A stretch of 64,000 nucleotides of DNA from Chloroflexota bacterium (GTDB lineage: Bacteria > Chloroflexota > Anaerolineae > Aggregatilineales > Phototrophicaceae), in NCBI GenBank assembly GCA_011523705.1, contig WTGC01000140.1, forward strand, positions 62,001 to 126,000. Direction: 5' to 3'. Of the stretch, positions 26,573-34,514 are shown piece after piece. The notes below the pieces were generated by a model. It saw nothing but the letters and a program-made list of their open reading frames with translations. It had not been told where the DNA came from and did no database searches. The translations under genes and the position numbers were made by a program. Position 1 is the stretch's first letter; the number at the start of each line of letters is the position of its first letter.

Positions 26573-28021
26573 CTAGCCGATGGAGCCTTCCAACTGGATT
26601 TGAATCAGCCGGTTCAATTCCAGCGCGTATTCCATCGGCAATTCCTTGACCAGCGGCTCAAGGAACCCGTTGACGATCATGGCGTTGGCTTCGTCTTCGT
26701 TGAGGCCGCGGCTCATCAGATAAAAGAGCTGATCTTCCCCGACTTTGCTGACCGAGGCCTCATGCCCCATCGTGACGTCTCTGGCGTCAATCTCAATCGT
26801 TGGGTAAGTGTCGGAGCGGCTGTCGTCATCAAGCAGCAGCGCATCGCAGACGACATTGCTCTTGCTGTTTCGCGCCGCCTTGTCAATCTTGAGCAGACCG
26901 CGATAACTGGCGCGGCCGCCATCTTTGCTAATCGACTTGCTGATGATTTGGCTAGTGGTATTCGGCGCCAAATGCGTAATCTTCGCGCCGGCATCCTGAT
27001 GCTGGCCATCGCCGGCGAAGGCGATCGAAAGCACCTCGCCATGTGCCCCCTCCCCGCGCAATATCACCGCCGGGTACTTCATCGTCAGGCGGCTGCCCAG
27101 GTTGCCGTCCACCCATTCCATCGTCGCGCCTTCTTCGGCGACGGCGCGTTTCGTCACCAGGTTGTAGACATTGTTGGACCAATTCTGAATGGTGGTGTAA
27201 CGGCAGCGCCCGCCCTTCTTCACGATGATCTCGACAACAGCGCTGTGCAAACTGTCCGAGCTGTAGATCGGCGCGGTGCAGCCTTCAACGTAGTGCACGT
27301 AGGCGCCTTCATCGACGATGATGAGAGTCCGCTCGAACTGGCCCATATTCTGCGTGTTTATGCGGAAATAGGCTTGCAAAGGCATTTCGACGTGGACGCC
27401 GGGCGGGACGTAGATGAAGCTGCCGCCCGACCAAACGGCGGTGTTCAAGGCGGCGAACTTGTTGTCGTTCGATGGGATCACCGTGCCGAAGTATTCCTCG
27501 ATGACCTCCGGATGTTCGCGCAAGCCCGAATCCATATCGAGAAAGATGACGCCCTGCTCTTCGAGGTTTTCCTGGATATTGTGATAGACCGATTCGCTGT
27601 CGTATTGCGCCGACACGCCATGCAGGAACTTCTGCTCAGCTTCTGGTATGCCGAGTTTGTCGAAGGTGTCTTTGATTTCTTGCGGCACAGCGTCCCAATC
27701 ACCTTCTGTCTGGTCCGTCGCCCGCACGTAGTAGTAGATATCGTCGTAGTCGATCTTGTTCAAGTCCCCGCCCCATTGCGGCGTCGGCTTGTCCACGAAG
27801 ATTTGGTAGGCTTCGACCCGGCGATCAGTCATCCAGCGCGGTTCGTCCTTCATCGCGCTGATTTGCCGCACGATATCTTCATTGATGCCCTTCTGGCTCT
27901 TGAAGGTGTATTCGACATCGGCGTCGTGAAAGCCGTACTTCTCGGCATAGCTCAAGCCGACATCCTTCAGCGATTCCTCTTCGTGCGTGAGCTGCTTTTC
28001 GCTCTGTATCACTTCAACCAT
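26573..28021 (-). CDS. sufB: SUF complex subunit SufB
   Basis: 482 residues, the main Fe-S scaffold of SufBCD. Motifs include [69 protein letters not shown] with the cysteine of the conserved GCTAP, and [25 protein letters not shown] near the end. The length and all blocks are normal. It follows the 73-residue membrane protein in the operon. Confidence 0.97.
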   Translation of the reverse strand: MVEVIQSEKQLTHEEESLKDVGLSYAEKYGFHDADVEYTFKSQKGINEDIVRQISAMKDEPRWMTDRRVEAYQIFVDKPTPQWGGDLNKIDYDDIYYYVRATDQTEGDWDAVPQEIKDTFDKLGIPEAEQKFLHGVSAQYDSESVYHNIQENLEEQGVIFLDMDSGLREHPEVIEEYFGTVIPSNDNKFAALNTAVWSGGSFIYVPPGVHVEMPLQAYFRINTQNMGQFERTLIIVDEGAYVHYVEGCTAPIYSSDSLHSAVVEIIVKKGGRCRYTTIQNWSNNVYNLVTKRAVAEEGATMEWVDGNLGSRLTMKYPAVILRGEGAHGEVLSIAFAGDGQHQDAGAKITHLAPNTTSQIISKSISKDGGRASYRGLLKIDKAARNSKSNVVCDALLLDDDSRSDTYPTIEIDARDVTMGHEASVSKVGEDQLFYLMSRGLNEDEANAMIVNGFLEPLVKELPMEYALELNRLIQIQLEGSIG

Positions 28022-28046
28022 GTCTGCGTCTCCCGGATTCGGCTAG

Positions 28047-28268
28047 TTACTGCGTCAGATGGACAACCAAGGCGGCCAAGGCCAGTTGTGTGCTCAGAAG
28101 GAAACCTATCACTGCAAGTTGAGTGGCAACGAGCCACTTGATAAGGCGCGTTTCCAACTGCGACAGGTCATTATTGGTCGCGAGATTCTGTCGCTCCATT
28201 ACGATGGTGGATAGACGCTTTTCGAGCGCGACAGCCACCTGGCTTTCCATGTTCGCTACGCTAGCCAT
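28047..28268 (-). CDS. Small coiled-coil membrane protein between sufC and sufB
   Basis: 73 residues from ATG 28268, with GAGGA seven bases upstream; an earlier TTG overlapping the sufC stop is possible but weaker. An amphipathic helix (about 5-42, with NNDLSQLETRLIKW) leads into one membrane helix at about 45-69. The layout resembles DUF1640/CCDC90-type tail-anchored proteins. Its place inside the SUF operon suggests that it may tether the complex to the membrane, which is speculation. Confidence 0.6.
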   Translation of the reverse strand: MASVANMESQVAVALEKRLSTIVMERQNLATNNDLSQLETRLIKWLVATQLAVIGFLLSTQLALAALVVHLTQ

Positions 28269-28291
28269 GTCTGATTCCTCGTCTTCTCGCC

Positions 28292-29083
28292 TCAAGCCTG
28301 GACTTGCTCCAGCGCCTCATGCCTTTCGCGGATCCATTCGTAGCCCTTTTCTTCCAACTCCAGCGCCAGTTCGGGTCCGCCGCTCTCGACAATCCGGCCA
28401 TCATAGAGCACATGCACATAATCCGGCTTGATGTAATTCAGCATCCGCTGGTAATGCGTGATCACGAGCGCGCCCATATCGGGACCGGTCAAGGCGTTGA
28501 CGCCATCGGCGACAATGCGCAGCGCATCTATGTCGAGACCCGAATCGGTTTCGTCCAGCACGGCGATTTCCGGTTCCAGCACAGCCATTTGCAAGACCTC
28601 TGCGCGTTTCTTTTCGCCGCCGCTGAAGCCGTCGTTGAGGTAACGCCCCGCGAAAGCGTGATCAATATGCAACTGCGTCATCTTCTCGCGCATGAGACGG
28701 GCAAACTTGGGAATCGGTATGCCTTTGCTATCCGGGTCTTCCGCCTTCATTCGCGCATTGATGGCATGGCGCAGGAAATTGCCCAGCGTCACGCCGGGGA
28801 TGGCGACCGGATATTGAAAAGCCAGAAACAAGCCAGCGCGGCTGCGCTCGTCCGGTTCCAGTTCCAACAAGTCTTCGCCATCGAGCAAGACTTCGCCCTC
28901 GTGGACTTCATAAGCTGGGTTGCCCATCAAGATGTTGGCCAGTGTGCTCTTGCCAGAGCCATTCGGTCCCATCAGCGCATGTATCTCGCCCTTCTTCACG
29001 GTCAAGTCCAAACCGCGCAGAATCATTTCGTCGTCGCCATCCACACTCGCGTGCAGATTCCGAATCTCCAATGTTGCAACCAT
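28292..29083 (-). CDS. sufC: SUF complex ATPase SufC
   Basis: 263 residues, ABC-type ATPase that drives SufBCD. Walker A is GPNGSGKST, the Q-loop is FLAFQYPVAIPG, the signature FSGGEKKRAEVLQM, Walker B IAVLDETDSGLDIDAL and the switch histidine lies in VITHYQRML. The DETDSGLD form is characteristic of SufC. It is the first gene of the operon sufC-x-sufB-sufD-sufU-Rieske, read from a near-consensus promoter at 29157-29185. Confidence 0.97.
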   Translation of the reverse strand: MVATLEIRNLHASVDGDDEMILRGLDLTVKKGEIHALMGPNGSGKSTLANILMGNPAYEVHEGEVLLDGEDLLELEPDERSRAGLFLAFQYPVAIPGVTLGNFLRHAINARMKAEDPDSKGIPIPKFARLMREKMTQLHIDHAFAGRYLNDGFSGGEKKRAEVLQMAVLEPEIAVLDETDSGLDIDALRIVADGVNALTGPDMGALVITHYQRMLNYIKPDYVHVLYDGRIVESGGPELALELEEKGYEWIRERHEALEQVQA

Positions 29084-29115
29084 TCGCGGTCGATCTCCTC
29101 TCTTATCGAATTAAT

Positions 29116-29142
29116 GTCGGTTAAATTTACTTCGTAACCGAC
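29116..29142. promoter_or_regulatory. Candidate operator of the suf operon
   Basis: Perfect 8-base inverted repeat GTCGGTTA (29116-29123), 11 bases, TAACCGAC (29135-29142). It lies just downstream of the predicted suf start site, about 33 bases before the sufC start, a typical repressor roadblock position. No Rrf2 or SufR gene is in the window, so the regulator is unknown. Confidence 0.55.
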
Positions 29143-29156
29143 TCGAATTCAATGGC

Positions 29157-29185
29157 AGTATATCAGCGCGCCAATCCCTTGTCAA
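29157..29185 (-). promoter_or_regulatory. Promoter of the suf operon
   Basis: Minus strand: consensus TTGACA (29180-29185), exactly 17 bases, then TATACT (29157-29162). This is the strongest promoter seen in the window; transcription should start near 29150. Confidence 0.8.
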
Positions 29186-29303
29186 CAGCCTTGCCTGGCA
29201 ATCGTCAGTGCGGAATCGCGTCACACTATTGTGGTATTGCGCGAATAAGAATCGTAGCGCCGTTATAATAGAACGTCGTTAGAATCCAATGCCTGTGCGC
29301 AAA

Positions 29304-29332
29304 TTGACAGAGCTTCAACGCTGTACTATGCT
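29304..29332 (+). promoter_or_regulatory. Promoter of the sufT-like gene
   Basis: TTGACA (29304-29309), 17 bases, TATGCT (29327-29332). It lies downstream of an in-frame ATG at 29289, which argues that translation starts at 29451. A separate TATAAT at 29264-29269 without a good -35 may be a second promoter. Confidence 0.55.
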
Positions 29333-29450
29333 TATGTCATTGTTTGCGAAGAGGCTATGCGATCACAGACGGCATGTCTTGCGCTGGAGCGTGCGCCTTC
29401 CCGCGCGCAGACCGTTCACCAGAATGACGAAGAGCCCAAAGGATGAACTC

Positions 29451-29747
29451 ATGGATGATACACAAGCCGGCCTGTACGAAGCGCTGCGAGCCGTGATCGA
29501 TCCTGAAATCGGCATGAATATCATTGAGCTTGGTTTGGTGCGCGGCGTGGAAATCGGCGAGGACAGCGCCCACGTCAACATGATCATGACGACGCCCTTC
29601 TGCCCTTATGCGCCGCAGCTTCTCGAGCAGACGCGGCGCACAGCGCAAGATTTCCTGGGCACGCCGACGACAATCGAGATGGGCATGGAAATGTGGGATC
29701 CCAGCATGATGGAAGAGGGCGCGGCAAGCGACTGGGGGCTTTTCTAG
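29451..29747 (+). CDS. MIP18/DUF59 family iron-sulfur assembly protein (SufT/PaaD-like)
   Basis: 98 residues from ATG 29451, with AAAGGA (29438-29443) upstream. The family helps cluster transfer to target proteins. The core motif YEALRAVIDPEIGMNIIELGLVRGVEI and the cysteine in TTPFCPYAP are the diagnostic features. It diverges from the suf operon, so the two share the control region 29084-29450. It converges on the M23 peptidase gene. Confidence 0.88.
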   Translation: MDDTQAGLYEALRAVIDPEIGMNIIELGLVRGVEIGEDSAHVNMIMTTPFCPYAPQLLEQTRRTAQDFLGTPTTIEMGMEMWDPSMMEEGAASDWGLF

Positions 29748-29765
29748 CCGCTGGGCGCTTTGACG

Positions 29766-31895
29766 CTATGGGCGATGACGGATGATCCAGTCCCGCGGGT
29801 CGATGTAATTCTTCATCAGCAGGTTGTAGTTCAGCTTGGGCCAATCGCCTGGACTGGTTTCCAGGAGGGTGGTCGCGCTCAAGTCAAAATGCAGGTGCGG
29901 CACATAGCGGCCGAAGGCATCGCTGATTTCACAGATGCGCTGGCCGCGGGCGACGCGCTCGCCGACCGTGACCCGCATATTCTGCACATGCGCGTATCGG
30001 CTGTAGATGACCCGACCCGCCGGCTCGTACAGCGGATCGTGCCGAATGACGACCAGATTGCCCCATTTGCCCAGACGCGCGGCAAAGGTCACGATGCCGC
30101 TGGCGCAGGCGTAACAAGCCATGCCTTTGTCCTCGTAGGGCCGGCCGAAGTTCAGATCGGCGCCCGTGTGATAGGCTTCGCTCGGCGTGCCAATGAAATA
30201 CAGCTTGCCGAAGGGCGTCGCGTCCAGCCAGCCTTTGGGCCAGACTCGTTCGCCGCGGCGCTGCTCGCTCGTGCCCACCGGCGAATCATAGCCGTCCGCG
30301 ACATTGACGCCGTCAATCACTGTGGGACGCGGCTCTGACGGCGGTTCCGGCGCGGGCGAATAGCCGGGAGGCGTCGTGACAATCCGGCGGAATCGAACGG
30401 CGTCGAATGCGATCTCTTTGTCAGGTTCGCCGGTCACATCATTCAAGAATACGCGCCCGGCATTCTCCATATTCTTGTCCAGGTCAAAAACGCCGAGCGC
30501 CACCCAGGCGTTACGGCTCCGATGCTGGTTGATATCCAGGACCACCTCCGCCGTCGTACCGACGATGCCGTGCACCTTATAGCGCGCGCGCCTTGTCGTC
30601 GCGTTGCGATTGGGGATGAATACCGCGATCTCATATAGACCGCTAGCCGGCAGATCGTCCCGCCATTCCGCCCATACTTTGCTCGTCCGCTCGACAGTGG
30701 GGACGTAAAGATAATCCCAGCCCCAGGTATTCTGCCGCGCGCTGAATTCCGGTTTGCCGGTGTATGTGCCGCTGCGAAAGCCGGACTTGGTCGGCAGAAT
30801 GATGACTTCGTCAGCGAAGTTTTGCAGCGTCTCACTGGTTTCCTCGGCGGGAGACGACGTCAATTCGATTGGCTTGTTCACGCCCGCCCATTGAGAGATG
30901 ACGCCATAGCGCCACCAACTCAATCCCTTGGCGCCATGCACCTGTGTTGACAAGGTATGCGCTTCGGTCTGTTCAGATGCGACGGCATCACCTTGCAGGA
31001 CCGGGATGATCGGCTTATTGAACCCGCCCCAGACCGTCCATACCGATGCCAGCGAATCTTCCGGCGTCGTGCGGAAGGTTTTCCAATAGGTCTGCGGATG
31101 AATGCTGTCGACGAAGGGGCTCCATTCGCCCGGAAACACCGTGTGATAGTGCTGCGGGCGCGGATCGACGCTCATGCCGATATGAAAGCGCGTGCCCAAG
31201 CCGCGGCGTAATTCCAGCATGAAGGGGCGGACCGCCTCAGCGCCTCCTTGCCAATAATCGGCGTAGGGTTCGATATCCAGGATAAGCGATTGCACCCCCG
31301 CTCTCGTGCAGGCTTCTACAATGATCGCCGTCTCCTGCGAAATATTCAGTCCCTTGGGCACGCACCAGGCGTGAAATTCGAGGCCCGCCGCCTGGCAGGC
31401 GCTCACCCACTGATCGACGCTGCTGGCGCCGCTGATCGCCATATCACTATTGTCGTACTGGCTCATCCAGTAGACACCGTTGGTGATTTTCACCCATACT
31501 TGGCTCACGTTGGGAGCGTTGGTTTTGATGTCATCGAGCGCCTCGCTGATGGTGTTCTGCGGAACGGCTGATCCTTTCCAATGCCAAACAGCCACCTTGC
31601 CGTCATAAGGCGTTGGCTTGTGGGGCGAGGGCGCGGCGCCAATCGCGTGAATGAATTCAACGTAGCCGGCGTATACCCAGCCCTTTAAGCCGCCCTTCTC
31701 CACCCATACCCAGTTCGACGCCGTCTTTGAATTCGGAAAGTAGACCACCAGAGAATTATTCAGCAGATCGCCGATGTCCAGGTACTGGACACCCGGTCCC
31801 CGGCGTATATTGCTGAGCGCCGACCGCGTATTGGCGACGGCGACCACGCCTCTTCCCGCGTCCGCAGGCTTGGGTACTGATGACGAACTGGTCAT
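29766..31895 (-). CDS. Multidomain M23 peptidase with SH3b and glycosidase-like domains, no signal peptide
   Basis: 709 residues. About residues 20-80 form an SH3b-like cell-wall binding domain (NIRRGPGVQYLDIGDLL). Residues about 95-350 look like a TIM-barrel glycosidase: VAVWHWKG, HAWCVPKG, and LILDIEPYADYW with paired acids. Residues about 380-515 resemble a golvesin-type beta domain (YEIAVFIPN, VVLDINQH). Residues about 565-705 are an M23 metallopeptidase with YHTGADLNFG and PHLHFDLS giving the zinc H-x3-D and H-x-H ligands. It is probably a cell-wall hydrolase. The first residues MTSSSSVPKPADAG are not a signal peptide and no longer frame exists. Promoter TTGCCC-17-TAGTAT lies upstream. 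Confidence 0.78.
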   Translation of the reverse strand: MTSSSSVPKPADAGRGVVAVANTRSALSNIRRGPGVQYLDIGDLLNNSLVVYFPNSKTASNWVWVEKGGLKGWVYAGYVEFIHAIGAAPSPHKPTPYDGKVAVWHWKGSAVPQNTISEALDDIKTNAPNVSQVWVKITNGVYWMSQYDNSDMAISGASSVDQWVSACQAAGLEFHAWCVPKGLNISQETAIIVEACTRAGVQSLILDIEPYADYWQGGAEAVRPFMLELRRGLGTRFHIGMSVDPRPQHYHTVFPGEWSPFVDSIHPQTYWKTFRTTPEDSLASVWTVWGGFNKPIIPVLQGDAVASEQTEAHTLSTQVHGAKGLSWWRYGVISQWAGVNKPIELTSSPAEETSETLQNFADEVIILPTKSGFRSGTYTGKPEFSARQNTWGWDYLYVPTVERTSKVWAEWRDDLPASGLYEIAVFIPNRNATTRRARYKVHGIVGTTAEVVLDINQHRSRNAWVALGVFDLDKNMENAGRVFLNDVTGEPDKEIAFDAVRFRRIVTTPPGYSPAPEPPSEPRPTVIDGVNVADGYDSPVGTSEQRRGERVWPKGWLDATPFGKLYFIGTPSEAYHTGADLNFGRPYEDKGMACYACASGIVTFAARLGKWGNLVVIRHDPLYEPAGRVIYSRYAHVQNMRVTVGERVARGQRICEISDAFGRYVPHLHFDLSATTLLETSPGDWPKLNYNLLMKNYIDPRDWIIRHRP

Positions 31896-31927
31896 GCGCA
31901 GCGCCCCTTTCTGGTGGGATTAGTCGC

Positions 31928-31956
31928 ATACTAGTACAACTGTCTGTTTTGGGCAA
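31928..31956 (-). promoter_or_regulatory. Promoter of the M23 peptidase gene
   Basis: Minus strand TTGCCC (31951-31956), 17 bases, TAGTAT (31928-31933), about 30 bases before the start codon. Confidence 0.4.
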
Positions 31957-31986
31957 AGCGTTTGCGCCCTTTGCGAATCGTTGCGC

Positions 31987-32008
31987 AAAAAAGCCGCCCG
32001 AAGGCGAC
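31987..32008 (-). terminator. Intrinsic terminator of the tpx-aminopeptidase operon
   Basis: On the minus strand GTCGCC-TTCG-GGCGGC forms a 6-bp stem (one G-T pair) with a stable TTCG loop, followed by six T (31987-31992). It lies about 75 bases after the aminopeptidase stop. Confidence 0.7.
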
Positions 32009-32081
32009 TATATGGTTTCGTACGAGCAAGAAGATTTAGCCGGCCCGGCGCGCTGTACGAGGCCGCGGAGGGCGGTCACGG

Positions 32082-33185
32082 CTAAACGATGAACTGCCCA
32101 TCGCGGTAAAACAGCTCGCCATCAACGTGGATTTCGCTATCCTGGCGCATATCACAAATCATATCCCAATGCACGGCGCTCTTATTAAGGCTGCCGGTTT
32201 CGGGATAGCCCATGCCGATGGCCATGTGAATAGTGCCGCCGATTTTCTCGTCATAGAGGATCATGCCGGTGAAACGATCGATGCCGAAGTTGGTACCGAT
32301 GGCGAATTCGCCGAGATAACGCGCGCCGCCGTCGGTCTCCAACTGCGCGTGCAGCAAGTCTTCGTTCTGCTCGGCCGTCGCCTCAGTCACCTTGCCATCG
32401 ACGAATATCAGTTCAATGCCGCTGACCGCCCGCCCACCGACGATCGCCGGATAGCTGAAACGAACCCAGCCGTTCACGCTGTCCTCAACCGGACCGGTGA
32501 AGATCTCGCCGCTGGGCATATTGCGCTTGCCATCGCTATTGACAAAGGCGCGACCGGCGATGCTCAGCTCGAGATCGATATTCGGTCCCCGCAGATTGAT
32601 GCGATCCTTGCCGATCAAAAAATCGACCTTGTGCTGCTGCATTTCGCTGAGCTTTCGCCATTCGGCAGCCGGATCATCGGCATCGCAGAAGCAAGCGCCG
32701 TAGACGAAATCTTCATAATCTTCGAGGCTCATATTGGCTTCTTGCCCGCTGGCCTGCGTCGGATAGAGCGCGCCCACCCAGCGAAACTCGCCGCGCGCCG
32801 ATCGCTCCAGGCGCGTCTGCAATATCTCAGCTTGCGCGGCCCGCCAGGCTTGCATCCGGCTCGCGCTGATATTGCTCATGGAGCGGGTATTCTCGGGCGC
32901 GCCGACGCGGATATAGACATCGCCTTCTTCAGTGTAGCGTTGCAGCGCCGGGTCGATCCAATTCATCTGCTCGTCGCTGGCATGCCGCAGGAAATAGCGC
33001 TGCATTCGCTCGTCGCCGATCAACAGGCTTGGGTGCCCGCCGGCATCAATGACGGCTTCGTACACATCGCGCAGGATGGGCAGCGAGCCGAATTCGCCCA
33101 GAATCCCAACCCAATCACCCGGCTGTACATCAGTCGAGTAATGGACGAGCAGTGCTGCCAATTTGCGCCGTCGTTGATCGCTCAT
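32082..33185 (-). CDS. M29-family aminopeptidase (AmpS/thermophilic type)
   Basis: 367 residues, a cytosolic two-metal exopeptidase. The metal-ligand and catalytic regions are recognisable: RNMPSGEIFTGPVEDSVNG with the conserved glutamate, YLGEFAIGTN, ILYDEKIGGTIHMAIGMGYPETG, and SAVHWDMICDMR. The length is slightly short of the usual 390-410, with the N-terminal domain intact. It follows tpx with a 26-base gap and ends before an intrinsic terminator. Confidence 0.92.
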   Translation of the reverse strand: MSDQRRRKLAALLVHYSTDVQPGDWVGILGEFGSLPILRDVYEAVIDAGGHPSLLIGDERMQRYFLRHASDEQMNWIDPALQRYTEEGDVYIRVGAPENTRSMSNISASRMQAWRAAQAEILQTRLERSARGEFRWVGALYPTQASGQEANMSLEDYEDFVYGACFCDADDPAAEWRKLSEMQQHKVDFLIGKDRINLRGPNIDLELSIAGRAFVNSDGKRNMPSGEIFTGPVEDSVNGWVRFSYPAIVGGRAVSGIELIFVDGKVTEATAEQNEDLLHAQLETDGGARYLGEFAIGTNFGIDRFTGMILYDEKIGGTIHMAIGMGYPETGSLNKSAVHWDMICDMRQDSEIHVDGELFYRDGQFIV

Positions 33186-33211
33186 GCCTGCCCTCTTGCT
33201 GTCAAGTTGCC

Positions 33212-33718
33212 TTATGCCAGTTCTTTCGCCTTTGCCAGCGCAGCGTCGTAATCCACCTCGTCCCCAATGATCGGCACATACTCGGCATGCTGGACGACGT
33301 TCTCGCGATCAAGCACAAAGACCGCCCGCTGACAAATCCGCCAGTCGGTATCGTGCACGCCATAGTCATCGGCGAATTGCATATCGCGCTGCGTCGAGAG
33401 CGTTTCCGTGTTGTCGATCCCTTCGCTGCCGCAGAACCGGCCCAAGGCAAAAGGCATGTCGGCGCTGACGGTCAGCACAACCGCATTCTCAAGGGCGGCC
33501 GCTTCGGCATTAAAGCGACGCGTTTGATCGGCGCAGACGCCCGTGTCGATCGAGGGGATCACGCTGATGACCTTGACTTTTCCGGCATAATCGGCCAGAG
33601 ACTTGCTGCTCAAGTCGTTGGCGATCAAGTTGAAGTCGGGCGCCGCCGCGCCGATCGCCAGCATATCGTTCTGTACATGATGTTCGCTGTCGCCAACCAT
33701 CAATCCTTTGCGCGCCAT
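33212..33718 (-). CDS. tpx: Thiol peroxidase Tpx (atypical 2-Cys peroxiredoxin)
   Basis: 168 residues. Reduces peroxides with thioredoxin. The peroxidatic cysteine is C62 in PSIDTGVCADQTRRFN and the resolving cysteine is C96 in ALGRFCGSEGI, the spacing of E. coli Tpx. AAGGAGATGGAG precedes the start. Its own promoter is TTGATA-16-TATAAT, and the aminopeptidase is cotranscribed. Confidence 0.96.
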   Translation of the reverse strand: MARKGLMVGDSEHHVQNDMLAIGAAAPDFNLIANDLSSKSLADYAGKVKVISVIPSIDTGVCADQTRRFNAEAAALENAVVLTVSADMPFALGRFCGSEGIDNTETLSTQRDMQFADDYGVHDTDWRICQRAVFVLDRENVVQHAEYVPIIGDEVDYDAALAKAKELA

Positions 33719-33777
33719 TTCTCCATCTCCTTATTCTTCTGTAATGCTTTAATCACGTCCAATCGACTATGATGAGA

Positions 33778-33805
33778 ATTATAAGCGCATCGTCTTCACT
33801 ATCAA
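33778..33805 (-). promoter_or_regulatory. Promoter of tpx
   Basis: Minus strand TTGATA (33800-33805), 16 bases, perfect TATAAT (33778-33783), about 60 bases before the start. Confidence 0.65.
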
Positions 33806-33855
33806 GATGATAAAGTGGCATCAGGCTCGTCCAAGTTCAGAGAGGGAGGCTCTCG

Positions 33856-34491
33856 ATGAATCGCAAGTTGATTGCTGTTATCGTGGTGGTCATCGTAGTC
33901 GCCGCCGGGTTGGCGGTCACCAGACCTTGGCTCTATTTCGTCAACCGTGAAGTCAACGAAGCGTTTCCCGGCTTGACGGATGCACAGCGCGAGGCAGTCG
34001 CCAATATGCCGGAAGATCAGAAACAGGCGCTGATCGACATGGCGAAATCAACGCGCAAAATGGTGGAAGACACCGCTATCGCTCAGAGCGGCGCCGACAC
34101 AGTCGTGCCGGCAGCTGAGCAGGCCATGCCGCCTGACATGCCCGACGAGCCGACCGTGCTCGTGATGGGCTCTTTCATCGACATCGACCCGATCCACGGC
34201 GCCGAGGGCAGCGCGACCATCTACGAATTGCCGGACGGCGAGCGCGTTCTGCGCTTCGAGGACTTTCGTTCCAAGAACGGACCGGATCTGCATGTCTACT
34301 TGTCAACGGAAGCGCCGACAAGCACCTTCGCCGGCCTGGGCGCCAATGAAATCCATCTCGGCGCCTTGAAAGGCAATGTGGGCAACCAGAATTACGATAT
34401 TCCCGCCGATGTTGACTTGAGCACATACCGCAGCGTCGTCATTTACTGCGTGCCCTTCCGCGTGGTATTCAGTACCGCGGCTTTCGCCTAA
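33856..34491 (+). CDS. Membrane-anchored DM13-domain protein
   Basis: 211 residues. One N-terminal helix (about 5-22) anchors the protein; no lipobox is present. A helical spacer with DAQREAVANMPEDQKQALIDMAKS follows, then the DM13 domain at about 103-208: GSFIDIDPIHGAEGSATIYELPDG, LRFEDFRSKNGPDLHVYLS and VVIYCVPFRVVFSTAAF with one conserved cysteine. DM13 domains are proposed to carry a redox-active cysteine in electron transfer (prediction in the literature, not shown here). It diverges from tpx. GGGAGG gives a good ribosome site. Confidence 0.85.
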   Translation: MNRKLIAVIVVVIVVAAGLAVTRPWLYFVNREVNEAFPGLTDAQREAVANMPEDQKQALIDMAKSTRKMVEDTAIAQSGADTVVPAAEQAMPPDMPDEPTVLVMGSFIDIDPIHGAEGSATIYELPDGERVLRFEDFRSKNGPDLHVYLSTEAPTSTFAGLGANEIHLGALKGNVGNQNYDIPADVDLSTYRSVVIYCVPFRVVFSTAAFA

Positions 34492-34514
34492 ATCGTCGAC
34501 GCTGGATGGCACAT

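Noticed and set aside
26600..28141. Long plus-strand reading frame opposite sufB (and a similar one opposite sufD at 25281-26576)
   Set aside because: They mirror genuine sufB and sufD codons on GC-rich DNA, have no ribosome sites and no recognisable motifs.
29289..29450. Longer N-terminus of the SufT-like protein
   Set aside because: The added 54 residues have no family similarity and the ATG at 29289 lies upstream of a TTGACA-17-TATGCT promoter.
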